Shown: piece by piece, positions 7,173 to 14,641 of the stretch
How positions within the stretch are numbered: position 1 is the first letter of the stretch
Layout of the letters: each line of letters begins with the position of its first letter
Assembly (NCBI GenBank): GCA_949288585.1
Contig: CASEKR010000009.1
Coordinates: 1-51,105, forward strand
Length of the DNA: 51,105 nt
Source of the DNA: an uncultured Bacteroides sp.
GTDB taxonomy: Bacteria; Bacteroidota; Bacteroidia; Bacteroidales; Bacteroidaceae
Direction of reading: 5' to 3'
Program-made: the position numbers and the translations under genes
The notes under the pieces: generated by a model
The model's database searches: none
What the model saw: only the letters and a program-made list of their open reading frames with translations
Told to the model about the DNA's origin: nothing

Positions 7173-8201
7173 TCAATCTGTATTCATGGATATTCTTCCC
7201 AAGATGTGTTCCCCGTTTTTGCCATAGGCGACGGCATAAATCTCTTGGCGTTCTTCGTCCACCGTAAAGCTTTCGATGGAGGTGTCGCCGCAATGATAGG
7301 CCGCGACGGGCTCTCCGCTCAGGGAGAACTTCCAGATGGTGGTGGGCATGGCGGTGGGGTTCTTCCGGCCGTGTGCGGTGGCATAGATGAAGCGGTCGGT
7401 TACTGACAGGTGGCAGAAGCCGTAGACAGTTTCCGGCGTGGGCGTATAGACATGCCCTTCTTGCCGCACGTGGGGTTCGTAGAAATAGCGGTAGGACGGG
7501 TTGCCGATGCCTTGCTCGCCGATAGGGCAGATTTCCAGAATGCCGCCGTAGGCCGTTGCCGCCACATACAGATCGCCGGACGGGCTGACGGCTTCACAGG
7601 CATTCTCCGTGAAGGCATACCAGTCGCGGTCTGTCCGGAAGTGGCGCGAATCCGGGGTAGGAGGGAAGCTCTTTTGGACGGTTTGCTCCGGGGTGGCTAA
7701 GATTAACCGGTAGAACATGCCTCGGGCTATGAACAAGGAGTCCTTCACATGCAGGATGCGGTTCCTTTCTCCTATCTCGCCGTCCAGTCTGATTTCTTGG
7801 TAAGCCGGACGGCCTTCCTCCCAATGGTTCAGGTCGTATCGGAAGACAGACCGCCGCCCGTAGTCGTTCACATAAAGATAGCCTTTCGCTTGGTCTACGG
7901 AATATCCGACGGGCGTTATCAGTTCGCCGGGGCCGTTCCCTCTTCGGCCAAAGGCGGAGGCAAGATGGCCGGAATATCGGTTGAAGAGGCAGATATACGC
8001 CTCGTCGTTCAGGTCGCCGACGATGAGCAGGGAGTCGTAGAGGGCCGGTTGGTTGGCGTAGCGGAAGAGATATTGGTCGTTCAATACCTCAACCTTTACC
8101 TCGTGTTGTTCGGGGAACTCCGGGGCCTGATAAGAAACCTCTTGCCCGCAGGAGGCAAGTCCGGCGAGCAAGAGGGGTGTTAGGAGTATTTTAGTTCTCA
8201 T
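7173..8201 (-). CDS. BF3164/TolB-like six-bladed propeller lipoprotein
   Basis: This is a 342-residue predicted lipoprotein with lipobox LASC at residues 15-18 (LLLAGLASCGQEVS). The body has repeated beta-strand segments such as GDLNDEAYICLFNRYSGHLASAF and PSGDLYVAATAYGGILEI. These fit the TolB_like / BF3164-like six-bladed propeller group of Bacteroides surface or periplasmic lipoproteins. The biochemical function is unknown. It lies 11 nt after the secreted protein ending at 8213 on the same strand, so the two are probably cotranscribed. Confidence 0.75.
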   Translation of the reverse strand: MRTKILLTPLLLAGLASCGQEVSYQAPEFPEQHEVKVEVLNDQYLFRYANQPALYDSLLIVGDLNDEAYICLFNRYSGHLASAFGRRGNGPGELITPVGYSVDQAKGYLYVNDYGRRSVFRYDLNHWEEGRPAYQEIRLDGEIGERNRILHVKDSLFIARGMFYRLILATPEQTVQKSFPPTPDSRHFRTDRDWYAFTENACEAVSPSGDLYVAATAYGGILEICPIGEQGIGNPSYRYFYEPHVRQEGHVYTPTPETVYGFCHLSVTDRFIYATAHGRKNPTAMPTTIWKFSLSGEPVAAYHCGDTSIESFTVDEERQEIYAVAYGKNGEHILGRISMNTD

Positions 8202-8212
8202 TTCTTTCTTGT

Positions 8213-9274
8213 TTATTCATGCATTAGCCCGCCATCCACAAAGAATACTACATCATTCACCCGGTCTTTATATACATGCGGGTCTTGGAATATGGGGGGC
8301 AGGGCGATGATTTTATCTTGCAACAAGAGGTCAAGCAAGTCCCACATGACTTCATGATAGAGGATGACCATGCCTTCCTCTTCCTGCCGGATGCCGAAGC
8401 GGGCGGACAGGTCGTCGCAGCGGCTTTTAACTTCCGTGCTGATGCTCTGTGCCAGATGTTCGGTGAGGCGGTGGAAGTCGTCGTCCTGTTGCTTGATGAG
8501 GGGAAAAGCGGGATTACCTTCTTCATCTACCAGTCCGTAGGGGTGTAGGAGGGCGATGAGTGAGTCGTTGGTGATGCGCCCCGATTCCCTTAGTGCGTCG
8601 GAGAGTGCTTCCATGGTTCGAACCTTCGGGGCAATGCGGCTGTCGAGATAGGTCAGGCACAAGTCTTGCTCGCCATAACCGTTCGTGCCGCAGGCAAAGC
8701 CTTGGCGTGGTTCGTACACCAACCAATAGCAGCCGCTCCACGTGGCATGTTGCTGCACGTCGTCGAAGAGGAGGAGCCGGGTCCACATCCGCCCGTCCAG
8801 CAGGTAGGAAAAGACGAGCGAGAAGGCGTTGTCCTGGAATCCCATCTGGTCGATGGATTGCGTCAGCGCGGTAAAGTCATCTTTCGTCCGGGCATAAATG
8901 GCGGCGGCCGTTTCCCGGCTGAAAGCCCGCAGCGAGTCGGTCTGCTCTTCGTCCAAGATGGGGATGATGGTCTGCCACCGTCCGTCTTCCCGCAGCGTGA
9001 TGATGCCGCCCAATTCCAGCAACATCAGTTGGCTATATGTGCAAGGTGTGCCGGATTGCAACAATTCCTTGGCTGTTTGCGGGGTGCGCAGGCGGTAGGT
9101 GATTTCCCAGTTGTTGTCGGTGGTCACGTAGTCCGAGGGCTGGTACCCGCTGAGGGCTACGAACTGGGTGGATTCCCATTGGCCGTAGGGGCGGATGGTG
9201 TCTTGGGCTTGCGCGGGGATGGCCGTTGCCAGCGCAAACAGTCCGGCTGCTATTGCATGGATGCTTTTCTTCAT
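8213..9274 (-). CDS. Secreted protein of unknown function
   Basis: This is a 353-residue protein from MKKSIHAIAAGLFALATAIPAQA, a clear Sec signal peptide. An earlier in-frame Met six codons upstream is less likely. The mature part starts QDTIRPYGQWESTQF and has mixed alpha/beta composition with many acidic residues (for example QQDDDFHRLTEHLAQS). No family was recognised. Its only clues are export and tight coupling (11 nt) with the propeller lipoprotein downstream. Confidence 0.7.
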   Translation of the reverse strand: MKKSIHAIAAGLFALATAIPAQAQDTIRPYGQWESTQFVALSGYQPSDYVTTDNNWEITYRLRTPQTAKELLQSGTPCTYSQLMLLELGGIITLREDGRWQTIIPILDEEQTDSLRAFSRETAAAIYARTKDDFTALTQSIDQMGFQDNAFSLVFSYLLDGRMWTRLLLFDDVQQHATWSGCYWLVYEPRQGFACGTNGYGEQDLCLTYLDSRIAPKVRTMEALSDALRESGRITNDSLIALLHPYGLVDEEGNPAFPLIKQQDDDFHRLTEHLAQSISTEVKSRCDDLSARFGIRQEEEGMVILYHEVMWDLLDLLLQDKIIALPPIFQDPHVYKDRVNDVVFFVDGGLMHE

Positions 9275-9299
9275 AAACCGATGTTTGATCAATGTATAT

Positions 9300-9346
9300 T
9301 AAAAATAAGGAGGTGCGTTTCACCGTACCCCCTTCTGTCCTTATTT
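9300..9346 (-). terminator. Intrinsic terminator of the OmpA-family gene
   Basis: On the minus strand AAATAAGGA (9338-9346) pairs with TCCTTATTT (9303-9311) around an internally paired GC-rich centre, followed by further Ts. It lies 12 nt after the stop at 9358. Confidence 0.7.
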
Positions 9347-9357
9347 CAGGCTTTTGT

Positions 9358-10041
9358 TCAACTTTGCGCCTCCGCCTGCTGGATCATCTCCTCGCTGGCA
9401 TACATGTAGATTTCCACGCGGCGGTTTTCGGCGGCCGTCTTCGTCTCGTCGTACTCGTCGTAGGCCACGCCTTTCACTTCTTTGAACTGCCGGGGCGACA
9501 CGCCGCAGTCTTGCAGGTAGTTTTCCACGTTGTAGGCGCGTTCCTTCGAGAACTTCAGGTTCACTTCATACGTGCCTACCTTGTCCGTATGGCCGATGAT
9601 GGCGATGTCCGTCGTCGGGTCGTCGCGCAGGATTTCGGCCACCTCTCGCAGCGTGGCTTTCGACTCGTTGCTCAGCGCGGTGGAGTTGAAGTCGAACAGC
9701 ACGCCGTCGGCAAAGGTCACTTTCACGGCCGGCAGTCCGTTGACGTCCGTCACCTGCTCCACCTGCGCGTTTTCTATCTGCGCGGCTTCGGCAGCCTTCT
9801 TGTCCATCTTCTTGCCGATGATGACGCCCGCACCCGTACCCACAGCTGCACCAATGGCCGCGCCGATGCCGGCGCCCTTGCCTTTGCCTATCAGTCCGCC
9901 GATGATGGCGCCTGCCGTGGCACCCGATCCGCCGCCGATGATGCCGCCCTTGGCCGTGTTGTTCATGTTGCTGAATGTGCCGCAGCCCGATAGCAGCAGG
10001 CCGCCGCAAAGCATCAATGCTGTAAGTTTCATTTTGTCCAT
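9358..10041 (-). CDS. OmpA-family lipoprotein with glycine-zipper
   Basis: This is a 227-residue outer-membrane lipoprotein that should tether the envelope to peptidoglycan. It has a lipobox LSGC at about 17-20 (LCGGLLLSGCGTF). A glycine-zipper membrane segment rich in GG and GA repeats covers about 32-77. A C-terminal OmpA/MotB domain (about 108-215) carries VLFDFNSTAL, the GHTDKVGTYEVNLKFSKERA core and ENRRVEIY. The usual NTG after GHTD is KVG here, which is seen in YiaD-like proteins. A start three codons later (MKLTAL) is equally possible. It appears monocistronic, with its own -7 box and terminator. Confidence 0.88.
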   Translation of the reverse strand: MDKMKLTALMLCGGLLLSGCGTFSNMNNTAKGGIIGGGSGATAGAIIGGLIGKGKGAGIGAAIGAAVGTGAGVIIGKKMDKKAAEAAQIENAQVEQVTDVNGLPAVKVTFADGVLFDFNSTALSNESKATLREVAEILRDDPTTDIAIIGHTDKVGTYEVNLKFSKERAYNVENYLQDCGVSPRQFKEVKGVAYDEYDETKTAAENRRVEIYMYASEEMIQQAEAQS

Positions 10042-10070
10042 AATCTTCGATAATTTAAAGGTTCGTGCTG

Positions 10071-10078
10071 CAAATGTA
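10071..10078 (-). promoter_or_regulatory. -7 box for the OmpA-family gene
   Basis: TACATTTG on the minus strand matches TAnnTTTG and lies 30 nt upstream of the start codon. No clear -33 TTTG is seen at the usual distance. Confidence 0.45.
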
Positions 10079-10165
10079 ACACTGTCACCCGAATAATGGT
10101 TCCTTTTCCTACGTTTTTTTGAAAGATATGGCTGTTTTTCCCGTTTTTGAGGACAGACTTTTCCC

Positions 10166-10268
10166 TTCCGGGGCGAAGTGAGTGTCGATTCCGGGGCGAA
10201 GTGAGTGTCGATTCCGAGGCGAAGTGAATGTCGATTCCGAGGCGAAGTGAATGTCGATTCCGAGGCGG
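10166..10268. repeat. 23-bp tandem repeat, about 4.5 copies
   Basis: Units begin at 10166, 10189, 10212, 10235 and 10258 with exact 23-bp periodicity. Each starts TTCCG and contains GGCGAAGTGA and TGTCGA. Units 1-2 share GGGG/GAGTG variants and units 3-4 share GAGG/GAATG variants, which suggests pairwise duplication. The unit length is not a multiple of three, so the array is not coding. Confidence 0.9.
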
Positions 10269-10382
10269 ATAAAAACTTTCTCTGTCAGCCGAAGCTGTGC
10301 GAAAGGATACATTGCGGGAAAGAAAAATAAACGGGTACCATAAAAAGATAAAATCCTATCAATATATCTGCCCGAAAAGCCC

Positions 10383-10390
10383 TACTTTTG
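10383..10390 (+). promoter_or_regulatory. -7 box for the alpha-galactosidase gene
   Basis: TACTTTTG matches TAnnTTTG and lies 38 nt upstream of the start codon at 10429. No good TTTG is visible 19-21 nt upstream, so activation by a regulator is possible. Confidence 0.5.
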
Positions 10391-10428
10391 TATCCGTAAG
10401 ATTACTTAATACAAAAAAACTGAAAACC

Positions 10429-12633
10429 ATGAACCTGAAGAAACGAATCTCGTCCCTTGCGGGGATGTGTCTTCTGGCAGGCGGATTGTTTGCCCAGAAT
10501 GTGTGTGTGTCAACCCCTAATACTTCATTGCTGCTTAAAGCGCCGGAAGGGGGAGAAGTGAGAATCCTATATTATGGCCAGAAACTGACAGAAGCCGACC
10601 TCAAGACTTATGAATCCGATTGGGGTATGGATACCGCCTATCCTGCCTATGGTCTGAACTGCATTACAGAAACTGCTATTTCCGTACAACATCCCGATGG
10701 GAATATGTCCTTGCAACTGGTTGTAGACGGTGTTGCCACTACCGACACCGACGGGGCGACCGAGACTTCCATCCGGCTGAAAGACAAGGTATATCCTTTC
10801 TATGTCACCCTCTGTTACCGTGCTTACCACGATGTGGATGTCATCGAAGCCTGGACGGAAATCACCAATGGTGAGAAGAAGCCTGTCGTGCTCAACCAAT
10901 TCGCTTCGGCCTATCTGCCTATCCGTCGCGGGCAGGTGTGGCTGAGCCACTTGTACGGCTCGTGGGCCAATGAAGGCCAACTGGTGCAAGAACCCTTGAA
11001 TCCCGGCATGACGGTGATTAAGAACAAAGACGGCGTGCGCAACTCGCATACAGACCATGCCGAAGTGATGTTCTCGCTGGACGGGCAACCGCGCGAGAAC
11101 GAAGGCCGTGTCATCGGCGCGGCCCTCTGCTACGGCGGGAACTACAAACTGCGCATAGAGACGCATGACAATGACTTGCACCGCTTCTTCGCGGGCATCA
11201 ACGAGGAAAACTCGGCCTATACGTTGGAGAAGAACGAAACCTTCGTCACTCCCGCCCTGGCCTTGACATACAGCGGAGAAGGACTGAGCGGAGCCAGCCG
11301 CAATTTCCACCGTTGGGGACGCGAATATAAGCTGGCCAATGGCGACACGTTGCGCAAAATCTTGTTGAACAGTTGGGAAGGTGTTTATTTCGACATCAAC
11401 CAGACCGGCATGGACCAGATGATGGCCGACATCGCGGCAATGGGCGGAGAACTGTTTGTGATGGACGACGGATGGTTTGGCGACAAATATCCGCGCAACA
11501 ACGACTCTTCGTCTTTGGGCGACTGGGTGGTAGACAAGCGCAAGCTGCCCAATGGCATCGAAGGCTTGCTGGCCGACGCCAAGAAGCACGGCATCAAATT
11601 CGGCATCTGGATTGAACCGGAGATGACCAACAGCAAGAGTGAATTGTACGAGCAGCATCCCGACTGGATTGTGAAGGCGCCTCAACGCGACGCCATACAG
11701 GGACGCGGCGGTACGCAATTGGTGCTGGACATGGGCAACCCCGAAGTACAAGATTTTGTTTTTGACGTAGTAGACGACCTGATGACGAAGTATCCCGAAA
11801 TTGATTACATCAAGTGGGATGCCAATATGTCTATCATGAACCACGGTTCGCAATATCTGCCTGCCGACCGCCAGAGCCATCTGTACATCGAGTACCATCG
11901 CGGCTTGGAGAAAGTCTGCCAACGTATCCGCGCGAAGTATCCTGACCTGACCATACAAGCGTGTGCCAGCGGCGGCGGCCGTGCCAACTGGGGCATCCTG
12001 CCTTACTTCGACGAGTTCTGGGTGAGCGACAACACCGATGCCCTTCAGCGCGTCTACATGCAGTGGGGAACTTCTTACTTCTTCCCGGCCATGGCCATGG
12101 CTTCCCACATCAGCGCCGCCCCCAACCATCAGACTTTCCGCGTCATCCCGCTGAAATACCGCATCGACGTGGCCATGAGCGGTCGCCTGGGCATGGAGAT
12201 TCAGCCCAAGAACATGACCGACGAGGAGAAGGCCCTCTGCAAGCAGGCCATTGCCGACTACAAGACCATTCGTCCGGTCGTGCAGCAAGGCGACATCTAC
12301 CGTCTCCTTTCCCCGTATGACAAGCTGGGTGCCGCCTCGTTGATGTATGTCAGCCCGGAGAAAGACAAGGCCGTCTTCTATTGGTGGAAGACCGAGCACT
12401 TCGTCAATCAACACCTTCCCCGCGTACCTATGGCGGGCTTGGTTGCAGATAAGTTATATAAGGTGCACGAGTTGAACCGCATTGACAACGAACCTCTCTC
12501 CTGCGAAGGCCGGGTGTACAGCGGCGCCTATCTGATGGCTAACGGTCTGGAGTTGCCTTACAACCATAAAGTGGATTACCACAAACAGAACGATTATGCC
12601 AGTCGCGTACTCTATTTGGAGGAGGTGAAGTAA
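10429..12633 (+). CDS. GH36 alpha-galactosidase
   Basis: This is a retaining exo-alpha-galactosidase that releases terminal alpha-1,6-galactose from raffinose-type sugars or galactomannan. The start is MNLKKRISSLAGMCLL, which gives a signal peptide to about residue 21 (AGGLFAQ) and hence periplasmic location. The protein has 734 residues, typical of GH36. It has an N-terminal beta-supersandwich domain followed by the TIM barrel. Catalytic motifs are clear: FVMDDGWFG, DYIKWDANMS with nucleophile Asp464, the cysteine-glycine motif CASGGGRANWG, and SDNTDA (about 533-538) with the acid/base Asp. It appears to be a single-gene unit, upstream of a strong terminator. The galactose operon at 22.9-26.7 kb could metabolise the product. 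Confidence 0.93.
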   Translation: MNLKKRISSLAGMCLLAGGLFAQNVCVSTPNTSLLLKAPEGGEVRILYYGQKLTEADLKTYESDWGMDTAYPAYGLNCITETAISVQHPDGNMSLQLVVDGVATTDTDGATETSIRLKDKVYPFYVTLCYRAYHDVDVIEAWTEITNGEKKPVVLNQFASAYLPIRRGQVWLSHLYGSWANEGQLVQEPLNPGMTVIKNKDGVRNSHTDHAEVMFSLDGQPRENEGRVIGAALCYGGNYKLRIETHDNDLHRFFAGINEENSAYTLEKNETFVTPALALTYSGEGLSGASRNFHRWGREYKLANGDTLRKILLNSWEGVYFDINQTGMDQMMADIAAMGGELFVMDDGWFGDKYPRNNDSSSLGDWVVDKRKLPNGIEGLLADAKKHGIKFGIWIEPEMTNSKSELYEQHPDWIVKAPQRDAIQGRGGTQLVLDMGNPEVQDFVFDVVDDLMTKYPEIDYIKWDANMSIMNHGSQYLPADRQSHLYIEYHRGLEKVCQRIRAKYPDLTIQACASGGGRANWGILPYFDEFWVSDNTDALQRVYMQWGTSYFFPAMAMASHISAAPNHQTFRVIPLKYRIDVAMSGRLGMEIQPKNMTDEEKALCKQAIADYKTIRPVVQQGDIYRLLSPYDKLGAASLMYVSPEKDKAVFYWWKTEHFVNQHLPRVPMAGLVADKLYKVHELNRIDNEPLSCEGRVYSGAYLMANGLELPYNHKVDYHKQNDYASRVLYLEEVK

Positions 12634-12669
12634 ATTTGTATCTGTTTTTTTGATTGATAAGAAGATGAG

Positions 12670-12706
12670 GAGGGTGTGTCATTGCGATTTGGCACACCCT
12701 CTTTTT
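12670..12706 (+). terminator. Intrinsic terminator of the alpha-galactosidase gene
   Basis: GAGGGTGTG (12670-12678) pairs with CACACCCTC (12693-12701), followed by TTTTT. Confidence 0.85.
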
Positions 12707-12931
12707 GGTGAAAGTGTATTAGGTTTATATTCAATATGTTACACTGTGATGATTTAAGAAAAGCGCCATATCCTCCATTCTTGGCAATTTCTTCGTGTCC
12801 GGATTTTTGCAACCGATGACACGCATCTCTCTCTTGTGCTTGTTAAAGCTCTTTAAATACTCCTCGTTTGTTTTAATTTTAGGGTGATTTGTCGTACCTT
12901 TGGCACAGTTAGTTTTTTCATTCAAGAGCAA
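12707..12931. other. Intergenic region before the RND locus
   Basis: No convincing gene is seen. The base composition is AT-richer than the flanks. A minus-strand 80-codon frame (12731-12973) is open but overlaps the predicted promoter and matches nothing recognised. Confidence 0.4.
12895..12902 (+). promoter_or_regulatory. -7 box upstream of the small ORF and RND operon
   Basis: TACCTTTG matches TAnnTTTG. A TTTG lies at 12867-12870 but the spacing of 24 nt is longer than usual. The first start codon downstream is at 12932. Confidence 0.45.
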
Positions 12932-13333
12932 ATGGACAATTCTACGGAATACCCGGTGAAAGTCAGACGTCATTCATTGCGTGTCTTATGTATGTTGATG
13001 CTGGTGCTGATGCACCTTGACATATATGGGGGCAGTGTGATGTCCTTTTGGGAGTTTTCCGTTTTGCCCGTAGCGTGCCAAGAGGCCAATTCATTTTCGG
13101 ATGCCGGGGCGGAGGTAACTGTCGGCAGTGTCCATGAGGAATGGGAAGATTTCGACTATCGTCGCCAAACCTTGCGCCATCCGCATTTGTGTCGTCCCGT
13201 TTTTTATGTGCGGACTGTTCTACCCGTTTTACAGGACATGCCTTGCGAATCCATTCATTTTTCTCCATTGCAGGACACGTTTTCTTATTCGGATGCCGAT
13301 GTGTGCCTGTTCCATTGCCTGCTGATTATTTAG
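12932..13333 (+). CDS. Small protein of unknown function ahead of the RND operon
   Basis: This is a 133-residue frame from MDNSTEYPVKVRRHSLRVL. It has one hydrophobic segment at about 17-31 (LRVLCMLMLVLMHLDIYGG) and a Cys/His-containing remainder (CRPVFYV, DMPCESIHF, VCLFHCLLII). It begins 30 nt after a good -7 box and precedes the RND genes by 148 nt. No family was recognised. It may be a small membrane or exported protein encoded with the pump, or a chance frame. Confidence 0.4.
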   Translation: MDNSTEYPVKVRRHSLRVLCMLMLVLMHLDIYGGSVMSFWEFSVLPVACQEANSFSDAGAEVTVGSVHEEWEDFDYRRQTLRHPHLCRPVFYVRTVLPVLQDMPCESIHFSPLQDTFSYSDADVCLFHCLLII

Positions 13334-13481
13334 CGGCCATCCCTTTTTTCCGTGCTTTTTGATGGACTTTTGCATAGTCGCAAGAGTCCGGTTTGCGTTT
13401 GTCTTCTTCCAGGGCAAACTATGCACGCGTTCCTATGAATTTTTATTTAAACAAACATAAACATATCACACTCATTATTTT

Positions 13482-14633
13482 ATGAAGCTACATTCAGCAA
13501 GGAAAGCCGCATGGGCTTTCGTGGCCGTTGCCTTGGGGGCTTCGTGCCAGTCAGAGGGCGGGACAACCGTCCATCAGAGCGAGACGATTCCGGTCGTGGT
13601 CATCAACCCGACGGACATTGAGTTTCCACGTTCGTATGTGGCCGACATCCAGGCGGTGCAGTTCGTGGAAATCAAACCCAAAGTGGAAGGTTTTGTCCAG
13701 CAGGTGCTGGTGGACGAAGGCCAGTTGGTGGAGAAGGGGCAACCCTTGTTCAAGCTCAGTTCGGAGAATTATGCCGAAGCCGTGAAGGAGGCCGAGGCCA
13801 ACTACCGCCAGGCGCAGGTGGAGCTGGAGATGGCCAATTACGAGGCCGACCGCGTGGGACGCCTGGTGGAGAAGGAAATCTTCTCGCCCATCCGCCTGCA
13901 CCAGGTGGAGAAGGAGCGGGAAGTGGTGAGCATGAAGGTGGAGCAGGCCAAGGCCAACTACCAGTTGGCGCAGACCAACTACGCCTATACCACCATCACC
14001 GCGCCCTTCACGGGATACATTGACCGCATCCCTTACAAGGTGGGCAGCCTGGTGAATCCGAACAGCCTGCTGACCACCGTGAGCGACATCTCGGAGGTGT
14101 TCGCTTATTATAAGGTAAATGAAAGCGAATACCTGCAATGGCGCCGCGCCCAGTTGCAGGGCGACAAGAACCGCCAGTTGGACAACATCGAACTGATCCT
14201 GTCCGACGGGAGCATCCATCCCTACCGGGGCGTGCAGGAGGCCGTGGAGGGTGACTTCGAGCGCGGGACAGGCTCCATTGCCTTCCGCGTGCGTTTCCCC
14301 AATCCCGAAGGCCTGCTCAAGCATGGCGTCACCGGCAAAATCCGTATGCTCACCAGCATGGACCACATCAGCCTGATACCCCAGAAATCCACTTTCGAGA
14401 TCCAGGACTTCACCTACGTGTATGTGGTCGATTCCGCCAGTGTCACCAAGGTGAGGAGCTTCACGCCCATCGAACGCTACCAGAACTATTATGTGACGCA
14501 GGATTTCGAGCCGGGCACCACCATCGTCTACGAGGGCGTGCAGACGTTGAAGGACGGCATGAAGATAAAGACCGACACCATCTCGGCCCAGGAAATGCGG
14601 GAGGAGATGAAGCTGGATAACCTGAAAAAATAA
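13482..14633 (+). CDS. RND efflux periplasmic adaptor (AcrA-like lipoprotein)
   Basis: This is the membrane-fusion subunit of an RND multidrug pump. It has 383 residues with a lipobox at about residues 19-22 (ALGASCQSE), so it is probably lipid-anchored. A lipoyl half-motif VEGFVQQVLVDEGQLVEKGQ is followed by an alpha-hairpin (about 95-165), the second half TITAPFTGYIDRIPYKVGSL, and beta-barrel and membrane-proximal domains. It is first in a tight operon, 8 nt upstream of the transporter gene. A distinct promoter is not obvious in the 148-nt gap upstream. Confidence 0.93.
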   Translation: MKLHSARKAAWAFVAVALGASCQSEGGTTVHQSETIPVVVINPTDIEFPRSYVADIQAVQFVEIKPKVEGFVQQVLVDEGQLVEKGQPLFKLSSENYAEAVKEAEANYRQAQVELEMANYEADRVGRLVEKEIFSPIRLHQVEKEREVVSMKVEQAKANYQLAQTNYAYTTITAPFTGYIDRIPYKVGSLVNPNSLLTTVSDISEVFAYYKVNESEYLQWRRAQLQGDKNRQLDNIELILSDGSIHPYRGVQEAVEGDFERGTGSIAFRVRFPNPEGLLKHGVTGKIRMLTSMDHISLIPQKSTFEIQDFTYVYVVDSASVTKVRSFTPIERYQNYYVTQDFEPGTTIVYEGVQTLKDGMKIKTDTISAQEMREEMKLDNLKK

Positions 14634-14641
14634 GCCGTGCC

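Larger units (their letters stand above)
10042..10428. other. Divergent intergenic region with a 23-bp repeat array
   Basis: No gene is supported in these 387 nt. They hold the -7 box of the leftward OmpA gene, a 23-bp tandem array and the -7 box of the rightward alpha-galactosidase. A short minus-strand frame across the array only translates the repeats. Confidence 0.6.

Noticed and set aside
10109-10312. 67-codon minus-strand frame with repeated HFA/IDxHF segments
   Set aside because: It only translates the 23-bp tandem repeat, whose length is not a multiple of three, and has no family match.
10567-12414. 615-codon antisense frame over the alpha-galactosidase
   Set aside because: Shadow of a clear GH36 gene with all catalytic motifs on plus.
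12731-12973. 80-codon minus-strand frame between the alpha-galactosidase and the RND locus
   Set aside because: It overlaps the predicted plus-strand promoter and small ORF, has no recognised family and no promoter of its own. It could be a remnant but is not supportable.
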